DNA from: Glycomyces artemisiae
GTDB lineage: Bacteria > Actinomycetota > Actinomycetes > Mycobacteriales > Micromonosporaceae
NCBI RefSeq assembly: GCF_003002955.1
Contig: NZ_PVTJ01000010.1
Coordinates: 62,001-126,000 of the forward strand
Direction: 5' to 3'
Length of the DNA: 64,000 nt
In this document: positions 25,302-34,509 of the stretch, piece by piece
Position numbering within the stretch: the stretch's first letter is position 1
How the letters are laid out: every line of letters starts with the position of its first letter
The notes under the pieces: generated by a model
What the model was told of the DNA's origin: nothing
The model's input: the letters and a program-made list of their open reading frames with translations, nothing else
The model's database searches: none
Translations under genes and position numbers: made by a program

Positions 25302-27779
25302 ATGCCCGAGACCGTCCCCGCCGGCGATCCGCGCGGCCCCGGACCCGACGCCCCCGGCGACACCCCAGACGCGCTCTCCGACCCCGAGCTCATCGCGGCC
25401 ACCCGCCGCGGCGACACCACCGCCTACGCGGTCCTCTACGAGCGCCACGTCCACGCCGCCCGCCGCCTCTCGCGCATCCTCAGCCGCGACCCCGCGGGCG
25501 CCGACGACCTCGTCTCCGAGACGTTCGCGAAGCTCCTCCACACCTTCCGCGAAGGCGGCGGCCCCGACCTCGCCTTCCGGCCCTACATGCTCCAGACCCT
25601 CCGCAACACCTTCTACGACCGCGTGCGCCGCGACAAGAAGGTCGAGTTCACCGACGACCTCTCGCCCCACGACTCCGGCGAGATCTACGTCGACCCCGCT
25701 GTCGAGGGCCAGGAGCGCCGCTACGCCGCCCTCGCCTTCGGGAAGCTCCCCGAGCGGTGGCGGATGGTCCTGTGGCACACCGAGGTCGAGGAGGACTCCC
25801 CGGCCAAGATCGCCACGATGCTCGGCATGACCCCGAACGGGGTGTCCGCGCTCGCGTACCGGGCCCGCGAGAAGCTCCGCCAGAACTACCTGACCGAGCA
25901 CGCCGCCGACTCCCCGCGCGAGGAGTGCCGCTGGACCGTCGACCGCCTGGGTGCGCGCGTGCGCGGCAAGCTCGGCGAGCGCGACATGCAGAAGGTCGAC
26001 GACCACCTCGACTCGTGCGTCACCTGCAACCTCCTGTTCGCGGAGCTGACGGAGCTGAACTCCGGCCTGCGCGTCGTCATCGCCTGGGTGTTCCTCGGAC
26101 AGACCGCCAGCCCGTACCTCGCGGCGGGCGCCGTCTCGGCCGCGGGGCTCGCCGTCGGCGGGGTGCTCGCGTTCTTCGCCGCGCCGTTCATCAGGGTGTT
26201 CAACTGGATGCGCCGGATCGTGCAGCAGCTCGGCACGAAGGGCACCGTCGCCACCGGGACCGCCGTGGCGGTGGTCGCCGCCGTCGCGGTCTTCGCGCTC
26301 ACCTCCGGCGAGGAGGAGGAGCCGCCGCAGGCCGCGCCCGACGAGCCCGCGGTCACCGAGCCCGCCGACCCCGGCCCCGAGGCCGAGGACGACCCGGTCC
26401 CCGACCCCGACGACCCCGCGGAGGAGGACCCGGACGACCCCGAGCCCGAACCGGACCCCGACGACCCGGCGGAGGAGCCCGCGCCCGACGAGGAGGACCC
26501 GACGGCGTACGCCATCGCGCACGGCCTCGGCACGAGCGGCCTCGTCGCCGGGGGCGAAGCGGTGCTGCCGATCCGCCTCGAAGCGCCAGAGAACGCCGGC
26601 GGCGCCTACGCGCCGCGCACCGAGCGGACCGCCGAGTCCGCGGTCGTCGGCCACGGCCAGGCGGCCTCGACCGACCGCGTCACGCTCGACATCGTCTTCC
26701 CCGCGGGGATCACGCTCGCCTCCGAGACCGCCGACCCCGGCTGGACCTGCATCGAAGGGGACGCCGTGCACTGCACCATCCCCGAGATGCCGTCGCCCGC
26801 GGAGGCGAACCTGCGGATCAATATCGCCGACGACGTCTCCGGCTACCAGACTTTCGAGGTCACCGTGGACGGCCCGGGGATCTCCGGGACCACCCGGCTC
26901 CAGGTGCCGATCGCCCCGGCCGGGTCCACCGTCGGGTACGCGAGCCTCGACGCCACCGGCGTCACGGCCTCCGGGAACACCTGGATGACCTGCTCGATCC
27001 CCGGCTGCCGGGAGGCCACGCTGCTCGGCGCGGGCGACCGCTGGCCGATGAAGGCGTACAAGCCGCAGACCGCGCCCGCCGGGCGCGAGGGCGAGGCCGC
27101 CTCCGGCGCGGTCCTCGACGTCCCCGGCGGCGCCACCGTGACATGGGCGGGCCTGTACTGGGCGGGCGCCCACGAGGACCTGCCGACCGAGGTGTCGCTG
27201 CACGGGCCGGGCGGGTCCTGGACCTCGCTGTCCGCCGACTCGATCACCGACACGACGCCGGGCGTGCAGGCGTTCGCCGACGTCACGGGCCTGGTGAGCG
27301 GCGGCGGCGAGTACTGGGTCTCCACCGACAACCACCAGCTGCCGACCTCCGACTGCGGCACCTGGCCGATCGGCGCGGACGCGCACTGCATCGCGGAGCA
27401 GCACTGGGCGGGCTGGTCCCTCACGGTGGTCTACGCGGAGCCGGGCGCGGACGCGAAGGAGGTCGCGGTCTACGACGGCGCGGACGCGGCGGACACGGAG
27501 ATCGAGATCGAGAACGGCGGGGAAGTCGACATCGCCGCGACCCTGTGGGGCGGCTCGGCGAACCGCCGCGGCGACAGCGTCTCCGCGGGCGACCAGCACC
27601 TGGGCCAGGCGGCCTCGTGCTACGCGAACGGCGCGGTGGACAACCCGAACTGGTACGCGTTCGGCGTCGACGTGCAGGTCTACACCGCGCACACCGGCCA
27701 GGCCGGGGTGATCCGCTTCGAGCGCGGCGACGACCCGTTCATCGTCGGCGTGGTCGCCGTCGCGCAGCCGCACGTGTAA
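25302..27779 (+). CDS. ECF-type sigma factor fused to zinc finger, membrane helices and an extracellular domain
   Basis: A single 825-residue chain. Residues 27-95 are sigma region 2 (DLVSETFAKLLHTF, then PYMLQTLRNTFYDRVRR). Residues 140-197 are region 4 (LPERWRMVLWHTEVE, then IATMLGMTPNGVSALAYRA). Residues 207-245 form an anti-sigma-type zinc finger with Cys209, His235, Cys239 and Cys242. Two or three membrane spans lie at about 255-300 and 314-335. Residues 336-400 are an acidic Pro-rich linker. Residues 401-825 are beta-rich, with VTWAGLYWAGA, FADVTGLV and GWSLTVVYAEPG strands typical of surface proteins. Three spans would place the C-terminus outside. Fused sigma/anti-sigma proteins with extracellular domains are known among actinobacterial ECF groups, but the surface domain and its ligand here are unassigned. 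Confidence 0.9.
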   Translation: MPETVPAGDPRGPGPDAPGDTPDALSDPELIAATRRGDTTAYAVLYERHVHAARRLSRILSRDPAGADDLVSETFAKLLHTFREGGGPDLAFRPYMLQTLRNTFYDRVRRDKKVEFTDDLSPHDSGEIYVDPAVEGQERRYAALAFGKLPERWRMVLWHTEVEEDSPAKIATMLGMTPNGVSALAYRAREKLRQNYLTEHAADSPREECRWTVDRLGARVRGKLGERDMQKVDDHLDSCVTCNLLFAELTELNSGLRVVIAWVFLGQTASPYLAAGAVSAAGLAVGGVLAFFAAPFIRVFNWMRRIVQQLGTKGTVATGTAVAVVAAVAVFALTSGEEEEPPQAAPDEPAVTEPADPGPEAEDDPVPDPDDPAEEDPDDPEPEPDPDDPAEEPAPDEEDPTAYAIAHGLGTSGLVAGGEAVLPIRLEAPENAGGAYAPRTERTAESAVVGHGQAASTDRVTLDIVFPAGITLASETADPGWTCIEGDAVHCTIPEMPSPAEANLRINIADDVSGYQTFEVTVDGPGISGTTRLQVPIAPAGSTVGYASLDATGVTASGNTWMTCSIPGCREATLLGAGDRWPMKAYKPQTAPAGREGEAASGAVLDVPGGATVTWAGLYWAGAHEDLPTEVSLHGPGGSWTSLSADSITDTTPGVQAFADVTGLVSGGGEYWVSTDNHQLPTSDCGTWPIGADAHCIAEQHWAGWSLTVVYAEPGADAKEVAVYDGADAADTEIEIENGGEVDIAATLWGGSANRRGDSVSAGDQHLGQAASCYANGAVDNPNWYAFGVDVQVYTAHTGQAGVIRFERGDDPFIVGVVAVAQPHV

Positions 27780-27814
27780 CCCGTTCGGCCCTCCCGCGAG
27801 GGGCCTGCGGCGGG

Positions 27815-27820
27815 TATCCT
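27815..27820 (+). promoter_or_regulatory. -10 hexamer TATCCT before gtrA
   Basis: TATCCT ends eight bases before the ATG at 27829, suggesting a leaderless mRNA independent of the sigma gene. Confidence 0.4.
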
Positions 27821-27828
27821 GGCGCTTG

Positions 27829-28338
27829 ATGACCACCACCGACACCCCGGCGCGTACGGGCCTCTTCGCACGGGCCCTGGGGCTGATCAAGCGACACTCC
27901 CGCGAGCTCAGCGGGTTCCTCAGCATCGGCGGCGCCGCCTTCATCGTCGACGCGGGACTGTTCAATCTGCTGTACATCGGCTACGACTGGTCCTACTGGT
28001 ACGCGAAGATCCTCTCCGCGGTCGTCTCGATGACCCTCGCGTTCTTCGGCAACCGGCACTGGACCTGGCGCGAGCGCCGCGGCTCGGCCGCCGCGCACCG
28101 CCAGTACGCGCTGTACTTCTTCTTCAACGGCATCGGCCTGCTCATCAGCATGGGCTGCCTGTGGATCAACAGCCGCCTCGCCGAGGTCTGGCCGCACATC
28201 TTCGACACGAAGATCGCGGTCAACGTCGCCGCCCTGCTCTTCGGCGTCGGCATCGCCTCGGTCTTCCGGTTCTTCGCCTACCGCACCTGGGTGTTCCGGC
28301 GCCTGCCGCAGCTCCAGGAGGCCCCGGAGACCGCCTGA
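27829..28338 (+). CDS. GtrA-family membrane protein
   Basis: A 169-residue protein with four membrane spans. FLSIGGAAFIVDAGLFNLLY and the loop FFGNRHWTWRER are typical of GtrA-like proteins, which take part in moving lipid-linked sugars across the membrane. The last span ends in FRFFAYRTWVFRR, also characteristic. It follows the sigma gene by 49 bases but has its own -10-like TATCCT. Confidence 0.88.
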   Translation: MTTTDTPARTGLFARALGLIKRHSRELSGFLSIGGAAFIVDAGLFNLLYIGYDWSYWYAKILSAVVSMTLAFFGNRHWTWRERRGSAAAHRQYALYFFFNGIGLLISMGCLWINSRLAEVWPHIFDTKIAVNVAALLFGVGIASVFRFFAYRTWVFRRLPQLQEAPETA

Positions 28339-28350
28339 GCGGCAAAGCAG

Positions 28351-28383
28351 AAGGCCCGCACCTGCCGTGCGGGCCTTGTTTTT
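28351..28383 (+). terminator. intrinsic terminator after gtrA
   Basis: An 11-bp perfect stem (28351-28361 with 28367-28377), CTGCC loop, then GTTTTT. It is one of the few classical T-run terminators in the window. Confidence 0.92.
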
Positions 28384-28396
28384 GCGTCTTGCGGGC

Positions 28397-28921
28397 TTAT
28401 GAGCCGTCGCCCTGGCTGGCGCGGCGCGAGCGGTCGTCCTCGGCGAGCTGGTAGAGCAGCGCCTTGGTCTTGTCGACGCTCGGGACGTCGATGAGGTTGA
28501 TCTCGCCCTCGTCGGAGGCCGAGTCGATGTTCATGTCGCCGAAGCCGAAGATCCGCTCCCAGACGTTCTGGGTGTAGGACACGGTGTTGACGCGGGCGAG
28601 CGGGATGTGGCGGCTCTCGCGGGTCACGAGGCCCTCGCGCCACATGACGCGCTGGTCGGTGATGACGTAGTGGGTGGAGCGCCAGCGGATCCAGGGGATC
28701 ACCGACAGCCAGATCAGCAGGATCAGGGTGAGGACGACCTCGGCGAGGATCAGCCAGATCTTCCCGTCCCAGTCGAGCTTCGCGGTGTAGGTGACGGCGA
28801 TGGCGCCGATCGCGAGGAAGACCACGAACCAGAGGACCGGGCCGACGCCTTCCTTCCAGTGCGGGTGGGTGTGGAGCTTGACAACCTCGTCACGGGCGAG
28901 CTGGTCGTCGGGATATCCCAC
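28397..28921 (-). CDS. bacterial PH-domain membrane protein
   Basis: A 174-residue protein with two membrane spans (about 28-48 and 55-78) followed by a bacterial PH (bPH2) domain: STHYVITDQRVMWREGLVTRES, then IPLARVNTVSYTQNVWERIFGFGDM. The 'G-D-i-n-I-d-S' strand and the arginine-rich entrance match the YdbT-like family. GGAGGTCCGCA lies before a GTG start. Members of this family are widespread and of unknown function. Confidence 0.88.
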   Translation of the reverse strand: MGYPDDQLARDEVVKLHTHPHWKEGVGPVLWFVVFLAIGAIAVTYTAKLDWDGKIWLILAEVVLTLILLIWLSVIPWIRWRSTHYVITDQRVMWREGLVTRESRHIPLARVNTVSYTQNVWERIFGFGDMNIDSASDEGEINLIDVPSVDKTKALLYQLAEDDRSRRASQGDGS

Positions 28922-29036
28922 TGCGGACCTCCAGGAGTGAGAAATACGGGCCGGGGGCGGTACGAATGTTCAAAAGCACAGTACAACACTTCGTCACCGG
29001 CCCCGTGACCACGATTGCGCGACCCCGCCCGGGGGG

Positions 29037-30038
29037 CTAAGGGACCCAGCCGTTCTTCGCGGCGTGCCAGCCGAGCTGGATGCGGGTGTCCACATCGGCC
29101 AGGTCCATGAGCTCGCGGACGCGCCGCTGCACGGTGCGCAGCCCGATGCCCAGTTTGGACGCGATGGACTGGTCCGTCAGGCCCGCGATGAGCAGGCCGA
29201 GGAGCACCGCGTCGTCCTCGTCGATGCGCACGCCGCCTTCGGCGGCGGTGGTCGCGGGGACGCCCGCGGTCCACAGCTGCTCGAAGAGGGTCGCGGCGAG
29301 CCCGGCGATGGACCGGTTGCCGGTGACGATCGCGCGGGGCCGCTCGCCGCCGGGCTCCTCCATGAACACGGTGCGGTCGTCGACGATGAGGACCTTGAGC
29401 GGCAGGCGCTTGGCGAAGCGGACCTCGTCGCCGGATTCGAGGGCGTGGCGCACGTAGTCGGCGTACGGGTCGATGTCGAGGACGGCGCGGTCGAAGAGGA
29501 TGCGGTGGACGACCCCGCGGGCCTGGAGGTCCTGGTGCAGTTCGTCCTCGGGGACGGGCAGCACCATCGGCGGGCGCACGAACGTGCAGAGGGTCCGCTC
29601 GGCGGCGGCCTTGAGCTGGCGGATGCGCGAGCGGATCGCGGTGGCGCCGGTGACGACCTCCCACTGGGCGCCGCCCGCGTCGGCGGGGCCGGCGCGGTGG
29701 ATGCCGAGGAGTTCGCGCAGGGCCTCGTACTCGCCGAGGACCTCGCCGAGCTGGGAGGCGATGCGGCCGCCGAGGACGGCGTCGGGGCCGACGGCGCGGA
29801 ACCGCGAGTCGGCGACCATGGTCGCGAATCCTTCGTCGACGAGGTGCGCGAGGACGTCGCGGACGTGGTCGACCGAGCGTGCGGCGTCGGCGGCGAGCTG
29901 CGCCACCGTGGCCTCGGACCGGGTCAGCAGGAGGCGGTAGAGCGCCTCGGACTCAGGGTCGAGCCCGGTCGCGCCCGGCGGCTGCCGGGCCGGCCGGGTG
30001 CCTGGATGCGGGGCGTTCGGATGCTCCGGGTCGGTCAA
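29037..30038 (-). CDS. LuxR/TrmB-like transcriptional regulator
   Basis: A 333-residue regulator. Residues 25-90 contain a winged-helix segment (LDPESEALYRLLL, then VDHVRDVLAHLVDEGFATM). The middle part (ITGA-like TGATAIRSRIRQLKAAAERTL) resembles TrmB-type effector domains. Residues 275-325 are a LuxR helix-turn-helix (LGLLIAGLTDQSIASKLGIGLRTVQRRV). Proteins of this build are common orphan regulators in actinomycetes. The start is TTG with GGGAG in front. Its targets are unknown. Confidence 0.82.
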   Translation of the reverse strand: MTDPEHPNAPHPGTRPARQPPGATGLDPESEALYRLLLTRSEATVAQLAADAARSVDHVRDVLAHLVDEGFATMVADSRFRAVGPDAVLGGRIASQLGEVLGEYEALRELLGIHRAGPADAGGAQWEVVTGATAIRSRIRQLKAAAERTLCTFVRPPMVLPVPEDELHQDLQARGVVHRILFDRAVLDIDPYADYVRHALESGDEVRFAKRLPLKVLIVDDRTVFMEEPGGERPRAIVTGNRSIAGLAATLFEQLWTAGVPATTAAEGGVRIDEDDAVLLGLLIAGLTDQSIASKLGIGLRTVQRRVRELMDLADVDTRIQLGWHAAKNGWVP

Positions 30039-30056
30039 TGCGCCACTCCCTCGGGT

Positions 30057-30860
30057 TCACGCCCGCGGCCGCAGGTGGACGACGTCGCCCGCGGCGACCG
30101 TCTCCACCGGCCCGTCGCCCGGGTCGACCTGTAGGCGGCCGTCGGCGTCGATGGCGACGGCGCGGCCGGTGAGGTTGCGGCCGTTCGGGAACGATACCGC
30201 GACTCGTCTCCCCAGCGTGTCGGAGTTTTCCTCCCAGCGCGCGACCACGTGGCCGGGGCCCTGGTCCTCCCAGGTGCGGTAGACGGCCGCGACGTGCGCG
30301 AGGAACGTCGCGGCGATGAGCTCCCGGTCGAGGGTCGCGGCGCCCGCGAGGAGCAGCGAGGTCGCCTGCTCGACGGGCAGCTCCTCCTCGGTGAGGGACA
30401 CGTTGAGTCCGGCGCCGACGACGACGGCGTCGCCTTCGGCCTGCGCGAGGATGCCGCAGACCTTGCGACCGCCGATGAGGACGTCGTTGGGCCACTTGAG
30501 CTTCGCGTGGACCCCGCACACGGCGCGCAGGGCCTCTTCGAGCGCGACGGCGGTCGCGAGGCCGAGCGTCCCCCACTGCTCGCGCGGCGCTTTCGGGCGC
30601 AGCAGGAACGAGATCGCGAGCCCGGCGCGCGCGGGGCTCTCCCAGCGCCGGTCGAGGCGCCCGCGCCCGCTGGACTGCTCCTCGGCGATGAGCACGCGGC
30701 CCTGCTCCGCCCCGCGCTTCGCGGCGGCGGCGAGGTCCGCGTTCGTCGACCCGGTGACCGGGACCACATCAAGCCGGGTCCAGAAGTCGGACTTCTCCGA
30801 CAACAGCGACCACAGCGCGTCGCGGTCCAGTGGCTTTCTCGTCGGTGTGTCCACGCGCAT
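30057..30860 (-). CDS. birA: biotin--[acetyl-CoA-carboxylase] ligase
   Basis: A 267-residue cytoplasmic enzyme that attaches biotin to the carboxylase carrier protein. The biotinyl-AMP loop is [25 protein letters not shown] is the catalytic region, and GLNVS follows. There is no N-terminal DNA-binding domain, so this is the monofunctional actinobacterial type. It is divergent from accD5 with only 36 bases between the starts, matching the conserved order in mycobacteria and streptomycetes. Confidence 0.93.
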   Translation of the reverse strand: MRVDTPTRKPLDRDALWSLLSEKSDFWTRLDVVPVTGSTNADLAAAAKRGAEQGRVLIAEEQSSGRGRLDRRWESPARAGLAISFLLRPKAPREQWGTLGLATAVALEEALRAVCGVHAKLKWPNDVLIGGRKVCGILAQAEGDAVVVGAGLNVSLTEEELPVEQATSLLLAGAATLDRELIAATFLAHVAAVYRTWEDQGPGHVVARWEENSDTLGRRVAVSFPNGRNLTGRAVAIDADGRLQVDPGDGPVETVAAGDVVHLRPRA

Positions 30861-30883
30861 AGCGTAGCCACTCGGGAAGTCGA

Positions 30884-30889
30884 TACGAT
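30884..30889 (+). promoter_or_regulatory. -10 hexamer TACGAT in the 36-base birA/accD5 gap
   Basis: TACGAT is followed by seven bases and the GTG of accD5. Any birA promoter must overlap the accD5 promoter in this short gap, so the two may compete. Confidence 0.45.
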
Positions 30890-30896
30890 CCGAAGC

Positions 30897-32471
30897 GTGA
30901 CCGACATCGACTTCCACACGACCGCCGGGCGGCTCGCCGACCTGGCCGAGCGCCTCTCCGAATCGGCCACCGGGAACCCCCGGGCGATCGAGAAGCAGCA
31001 CGAGAAGGGCAAGCGCACCGCGCGCGAGCGGTTGGAGCAACTGCTCGACGAGGGGTCGTTCGTCGAACTCGACAGCCTGCGGCGCCACCACTCCACGAGC
31101 TTCGGCATGGAGGCCAACCGGCCCTACGGCGACGGCGTGGTGACCGGGTACGGCACCATCGAGGGCCGCGAGGTGTGCGTGTACGCGCAGGACTTCACCG
31201 TCCTCGGCGGGTCCCTCGGGCAGGTCTCGGGCGAGAAGATCACGAAGATCCAGGAGCTGGCGCTGCGCACCGGCCGCCCGATCATCGGCATCTCCGACTC
31301 CGGCGGGGCCCGCATCCAGGAGGGCGTCGCCTCGCTCGGCGGGTACGCCGACATCTTCTTCCGCAACGTGCGCGCCTCCGGGGTCATCCCGCAGATCTCG
31401 CTCATCATGGGCCCGTGCGCGGGCGGCGCGGTCTACTCGCCCGCGATCACCGACTTCACCGTGATGGTCGACCAGACCAGCCACATGTTCATCACCGGCC
31501 CGGACGTGGTCCGCGCGGTGACCGGCGAGGACGTCGGCATGGAGGAGCTGGGCGGGGCCCGCACCCACAACGCGGTCGCCGGGAACGCGCACTACCTCGC
31601 CTCCGACGAGGACGACGCGCTCGAATACGTCAAGCACCTCCTGTCGTACCTGCCGTCGAACAACCTCGACGAGCCCCCGGCGTACGAGTCGAAGGACTTC
31701 GAGCTCGACATCACCGCCGACGACCTGGCCCTCGACACGGTCATCCCGAACTCGGCGAACCAGCCGTACGACATGCACAAGGTCGTCGAGTCCGTCCTCG
31801 ACGACGGCGAGTTCCTGGAGACGCAGGCGCTGTTCGCGAAGAACATCCTCACCGGCTTCGGGCGCCTCGACGGCAAGCCCGTCGGCGTCGTCGCGAACCA
31901 GCCCATGCACTTCGCGGGCTGCCTCGACATCGACGCCTCCGAGAAGGCCGCCCGGTTCATCCGGTTCTGCGACGCGTTCAACATCCCGATCATCTCGTTC
32001 GTCGACGTCCCCGGGTTCCTCCCGGGCACCTCGCAGGAGCACGACGGGATCATCCGCCGCGGCGCGAAGCTCATCTACGCGTACGCCGAGGCCACCGTCC
32101 CGAAGCTCACCGTCGTGTGCCGCAAGGACTACGGCGGCGCGTACTGCGTCATGGGCTCCAAGGGCGTGGGCGCCGACCTGTGCCTGGCGTGGCCGACCGC
32201 GGAGATCGCGGTCATGGGCTCGCAGGGCGCGGTCAACATCCTGTACCGCCGCGAGCTGGCGAAGGCCGACGACGAGCAGGCCAAGCGCGCCGAGCTCATG
32301 TCGGAGTACGAGGAGAAGCTGAACAACCCGTACGTCGCGGCCGAGCTGGGCCTCATCGACGCGGTCATCCAGCCGCGCGAGACCCGCGCGCAGCTCGTGC
32401 GCGGCCTGCGCATGAACGCCTCCAAGCGCGACGAGCTCCCCGCGAAGAAGCACGGGAACATCCCGCTCTAG
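30897..32471 (+). CDS. accD5: acyl-CoA carboxylase beta subunit (propionyl/acetyl-CoA carboxyltransferase)
   Basis: A 524-residue carboxyltransferase with two crotonase-fold halves. [20 protein letters not shown] and [15 protein letters not shown] form the first acyl-CoA site, and [20 protein letters not shown] with [11 protein letters not shown] forms the carboxybiotin site. It makes methylmalonyl-CoA or malonyl-CoA with a biotinylated alpha subunit encoded elsewhere. Identity as the AccD5/PccB type rests on the birA-accD5-accE-maf order. The GTG is preceded by a TACGAT -10. Confidence 0.93.
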   Translation: MTDIDFHTTAGRLADLAERLSESATGNPRAIEKQHEKGKRTARERLEQLLDEGSFVELDSLRRHHSTSFGMEANRPYGDGVVTGYGTIEGREVCVYAQDFTVLGGSLGQVSGEKITKIQELALRTGRPIIGISDSGGARIQEGVASLGGYADIFFRNVRASGVIPQISLIMGPCAGGAVYSPAITDFTVMVDQTSHMFITGPDVVRAVTGEDVGMEELGGARTHNAVAGNAHYLASDEDDALEYVKHLLSYLPSNNLDEPPAYESKDFELDITADDLALDTVIPNSANQPYDMHKVVESVLDDGEFLETQALFAKNILTGFGRLDGKPVGVVANQPMHFAGCLDIDASEKAARFIRFCDAFNIPIISFVDVPGFLPGTSQEHDGIIRRGAKLIYAYAEATVPKLTVVCRKDYGGAYCVMGSKGVGADLCLAWPTAEIAVMGSQGAVNILYRRELAKADDEQAKRAELMSEYEEKLNNPYVAAELGLIDAVIQPRETRAQLVRGLRMNASKRDELPAKKHGNIPL

Positions 32472-32480
32472 GACCCATGC

Positions 32481-32541
32481 GGGACGCGCGGGACCCTCAC
32501 GTCCTCGGATCACTCAATCCGGTGAGGGACCCGCGCGTCCC
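32481..32541 (+). terminator. long hairpin after accD5
   Basis: Two 20-base arms (32481-32500 and 32522-32541) pair with a single A-A mismatch around a 21-base loop. It begins nine bases after the stop. There is no T run, but the stem is the longest in the window and should stop or stabilise the accD5 transcript. Confidence 0.7.
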
Positions 32542-32691
32542 GCCCTGCGCCCACCCCGGCTACCGGGGGAAACCGCATTTCCCGCCGAAGCGGCGTGCAC
32601 CACTCCCAACCCAGGGGTCCGATCCGGGTACCGTCTATACAGCTGGGGAAAGCGGGACGAAACGTCCCGCCGGATATCGGGAGTGTGGGCG

Positions 32692-33705
32692 ATGACACCA
32701 ATCGGAGGAATGCTTCCAGGACTGCCGTCCCGGCGGTACGCGATCCTCATCGACGTCGGCTACCTCTACGCGGCCGCGGCGGAGCTCCTGCTCGACGCCA
32801 CCTCCAGGCGCGACTACCGGGTCGACGCCGAGAAGCTCATCAAGTCCCTCATCGAGCGCGCCGCGATCCGCCTCTCCGACGGCGAGCTGCTGCGCCTCTA
32901 CTGGTTCGACGCCGCCCGCGACCGGGTCCCCACCGTGGACCAGCGCGTGATCGCCAACATGGACTACGTCAAGGTCCGCCTCGGGAACCTCAACTCGCGC
33001 GGCCAGCAGAAGGGCGTCGACGCGCAGATCCGCTCCGACCTGGAACTGCTCGCCCGCCACCGCGCCATCCACGAGGCGATCCTCCTCGCGGGCGACGAGG
33101 ACATGGTCCCGGCCGTCGAGGTCGCGCAGGCCTACGGCGTGCGCGTCCACCTCTGGGGCGTCGAGCCGCCCTACGGGACCAACCAGGCCGAGCGCCTCGT
33201 CTGGGAGTCCGACACCGTCGAGACCATCGAGGCCGAGGAGCTGAAGGCCTACTTCACCAAGAGCGGCACCGCCGCCGCGGCCACCCACGGCATGGTCGGC
33301 GCCCCCATGGCGCAGCCCGCGCCCACCGTCCCCAACCCGGCGATGGTCTTCGGCACCCGCCAGTCCGTGGCCGTGACGATGACGGCCGCCGACGCGCTCG
33401 CGCAAGCGGAGTCGGCGCGGCCCAAATTCGTGCGCACCACGCAGACCGGCGAGAAGCTCGACCCCGAGACCGTCCGGTCCATCGGCGAGTACGTGGGCCA
33501 CAAGTGGCTCCTGACCAGGGGCGCCGACAACATAGCGGATCTCCTGCCGGGCCCGCAGCTCCCCACCGTCATCGACAAGGAGCTGCTGGTGGAAGCCGAG
33601 AAGGAACTCGGCTACTCTCTACGCGACCACCCCGAAGCGCGGATCTGGGTCCGCGACGGGTTCTGGGAGCGGGTGCACCGCGAGTTCGACTACGACGAGG
33701 AGTAG
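32692..33705 (+). CDS. NYN-domain (PIN-like) putative ribonuclease
   Basis: A 337-residue protein. Residues 15-180 form an NYN domain: AILIDVGYLYAAAAELL gives the first Asp, KGVDAQIRSDLELLARH the second, and ILLAGDEDMVPAVEVAQAYG the third acidic site. These are the metal-binding residues of the fold, so RNase activity is likely. The remainder (220-337) is a helical domain of unknown role. I chose the ATG at 32692, with GGGAG ahead. Its stop is four bases from the accE start, so it is in the accE-maf operon. Confidence 0.85.
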   Translation: MTPIGGMLPGLPSRRYAILIDVGYLYAAAAELLLDATSRRDYRVDAEKLIKSLIERAAIRLSDGELLRLYWFDAARDRVPTVDQRVIANMDYVKVRLGNLNSRGQQKGVDAQIRSDLELLARHRAIHEAILLAGDEDMVPAVEVAQAYGVRVHLWGVEPPYGTNQAERLVWESDTVETIEAEELKAYFTKSGTAAAATHGMVGAPMAQPAPTVPNPAMVFGTRQSVAVTMTAADALAQAESARPKFVRTTQTGEKLDPETVRSIGEYVGHKWLLTRGADNIADLLPGPQLPTVIDKELLVEAEKELGYSLRDHPEARIWVRDGFWERVHREFDYDEE

Positions 33706-33709
33706 CACG

Positions 33710-33919
33710 ATGGGACTGGAGCTCAAGGTCCTCCGAGGCAACCCCACGGATGAAGAGCTGGCCGCCCTGGTCGGCCTCATCACCGCGCTCCCGCGGCCCG
33801 CCGAGGAGTCCGAGGCGCCGGCCCGCCGCGCCGCCTGGTCCGACCCCGGCCTGAAGCTGCGCGTGCGCCGCTCCTGGCGCGACACCGCCGTCCCGGCCCG
33901 CCGGGGGACCGAGCGTTGA
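33710..33919 (+). CDS. accE: acyl-CoA carboxylase epsilon subunit
   Basis: A 69-residue protein. LKVLRGNPTDEELAALVGLI is the family hallmark, followed by a Pro/Glu-rich stretch and WSDPGLKLRVRRSW at the end. In actinobacteria this small subunit binds the AccD5-type beta subunit and improves activity. It starts four bases after the NYN gene, with GAGGAG ahead, and overlaps maf by four bases (TTGA). Confidence 0.9.
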   Translation: MGLELKVLRGNPTDEELAALVGLITALPRPAEESEAPARRAAWSDPGLKLRVRRSWRDTAVPARRGTER

Positions 33920-34509
33920 CCCGGCCGTTCGTCCTGGCCTCCCAGTCGCCTGCGCGACGGGCGCTGCTGGAGGCCGCCGGGATCGACCCGCTCGTCATCG
34001 TCTCCGGCGTCGACGAGTCCCGTGTCATGGGCCACGACCCCGCCGACCTCGCCAACGCGCTCGCCGAACTCAAAGCCCAGGCCGTCCTCGACCAGGTCAG
34101 CCCCGGCTCACTCGTCCTCGGCTGCGACTCGGTGCTCCACTTCGGGCACGAGATCCTCGGCAAGCCCGACGGCCCCGAAGAGGCCGCCTCGCGCTGGAAG
34201 CGCATGCGCGGCAACAACGGGACGCTCTACACCGGCCACTGCCTCATCGACACCGCCGCCGACCGCCAGATCGTGCGCGCCTCCGGCACCGCCGTCCACT
34301 TCGCCGAAGTCTCCGACGAGGAGATCGCCGCGTACGTCGCCACGGGCGAACCGCTGCACGTCGCCGGGTCCTTCACCCTCGACGGCTACGGCTCCGCGTT
34401 CATCGACCGCATCGACGGCGACCCGGGTACCGTGATCGGCCTCTCGATGCCGCTGCTGCGCAGCATGCTCGGTGAACTGGAGATCGCGCTCCACCAGCTC
34501 TGGCGGTAA
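33916..34509 (+). CDS. maf: Maf-family nucleoside triphosphate pyrophosphatase
   Basis: A 197-residue enzyme that hydrolyses nonstandard or dTTP/UTP nucleotides. LASQSPARRALLEAAGI is the substrate-binding start, LGCDSVLHFGHEILGKP is the central acidic motif, and LYTGHCLI follows. It uses a TTG start overlapping the accE stop. The antisense strand carries an open frame from the GntR gene. Confidence 0.92.
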   Translation: MTRPFVLASQSPARRALLEAAGIDPLVIVSGVDESRVMGHDPADLANALAELKAQAVLDQVSPGSLVLGCDSVLHFGHEILGKPDGPEEAASRWKRMRGNNGTLYTGHCLIDTAADRQIVRASGTAVHFAEVSDEEIAAYVATGEPLHVAGSFTLDGYGSAFIDRIDGDPGTVIGLSMPLLRSMLGELEIALHQLWR

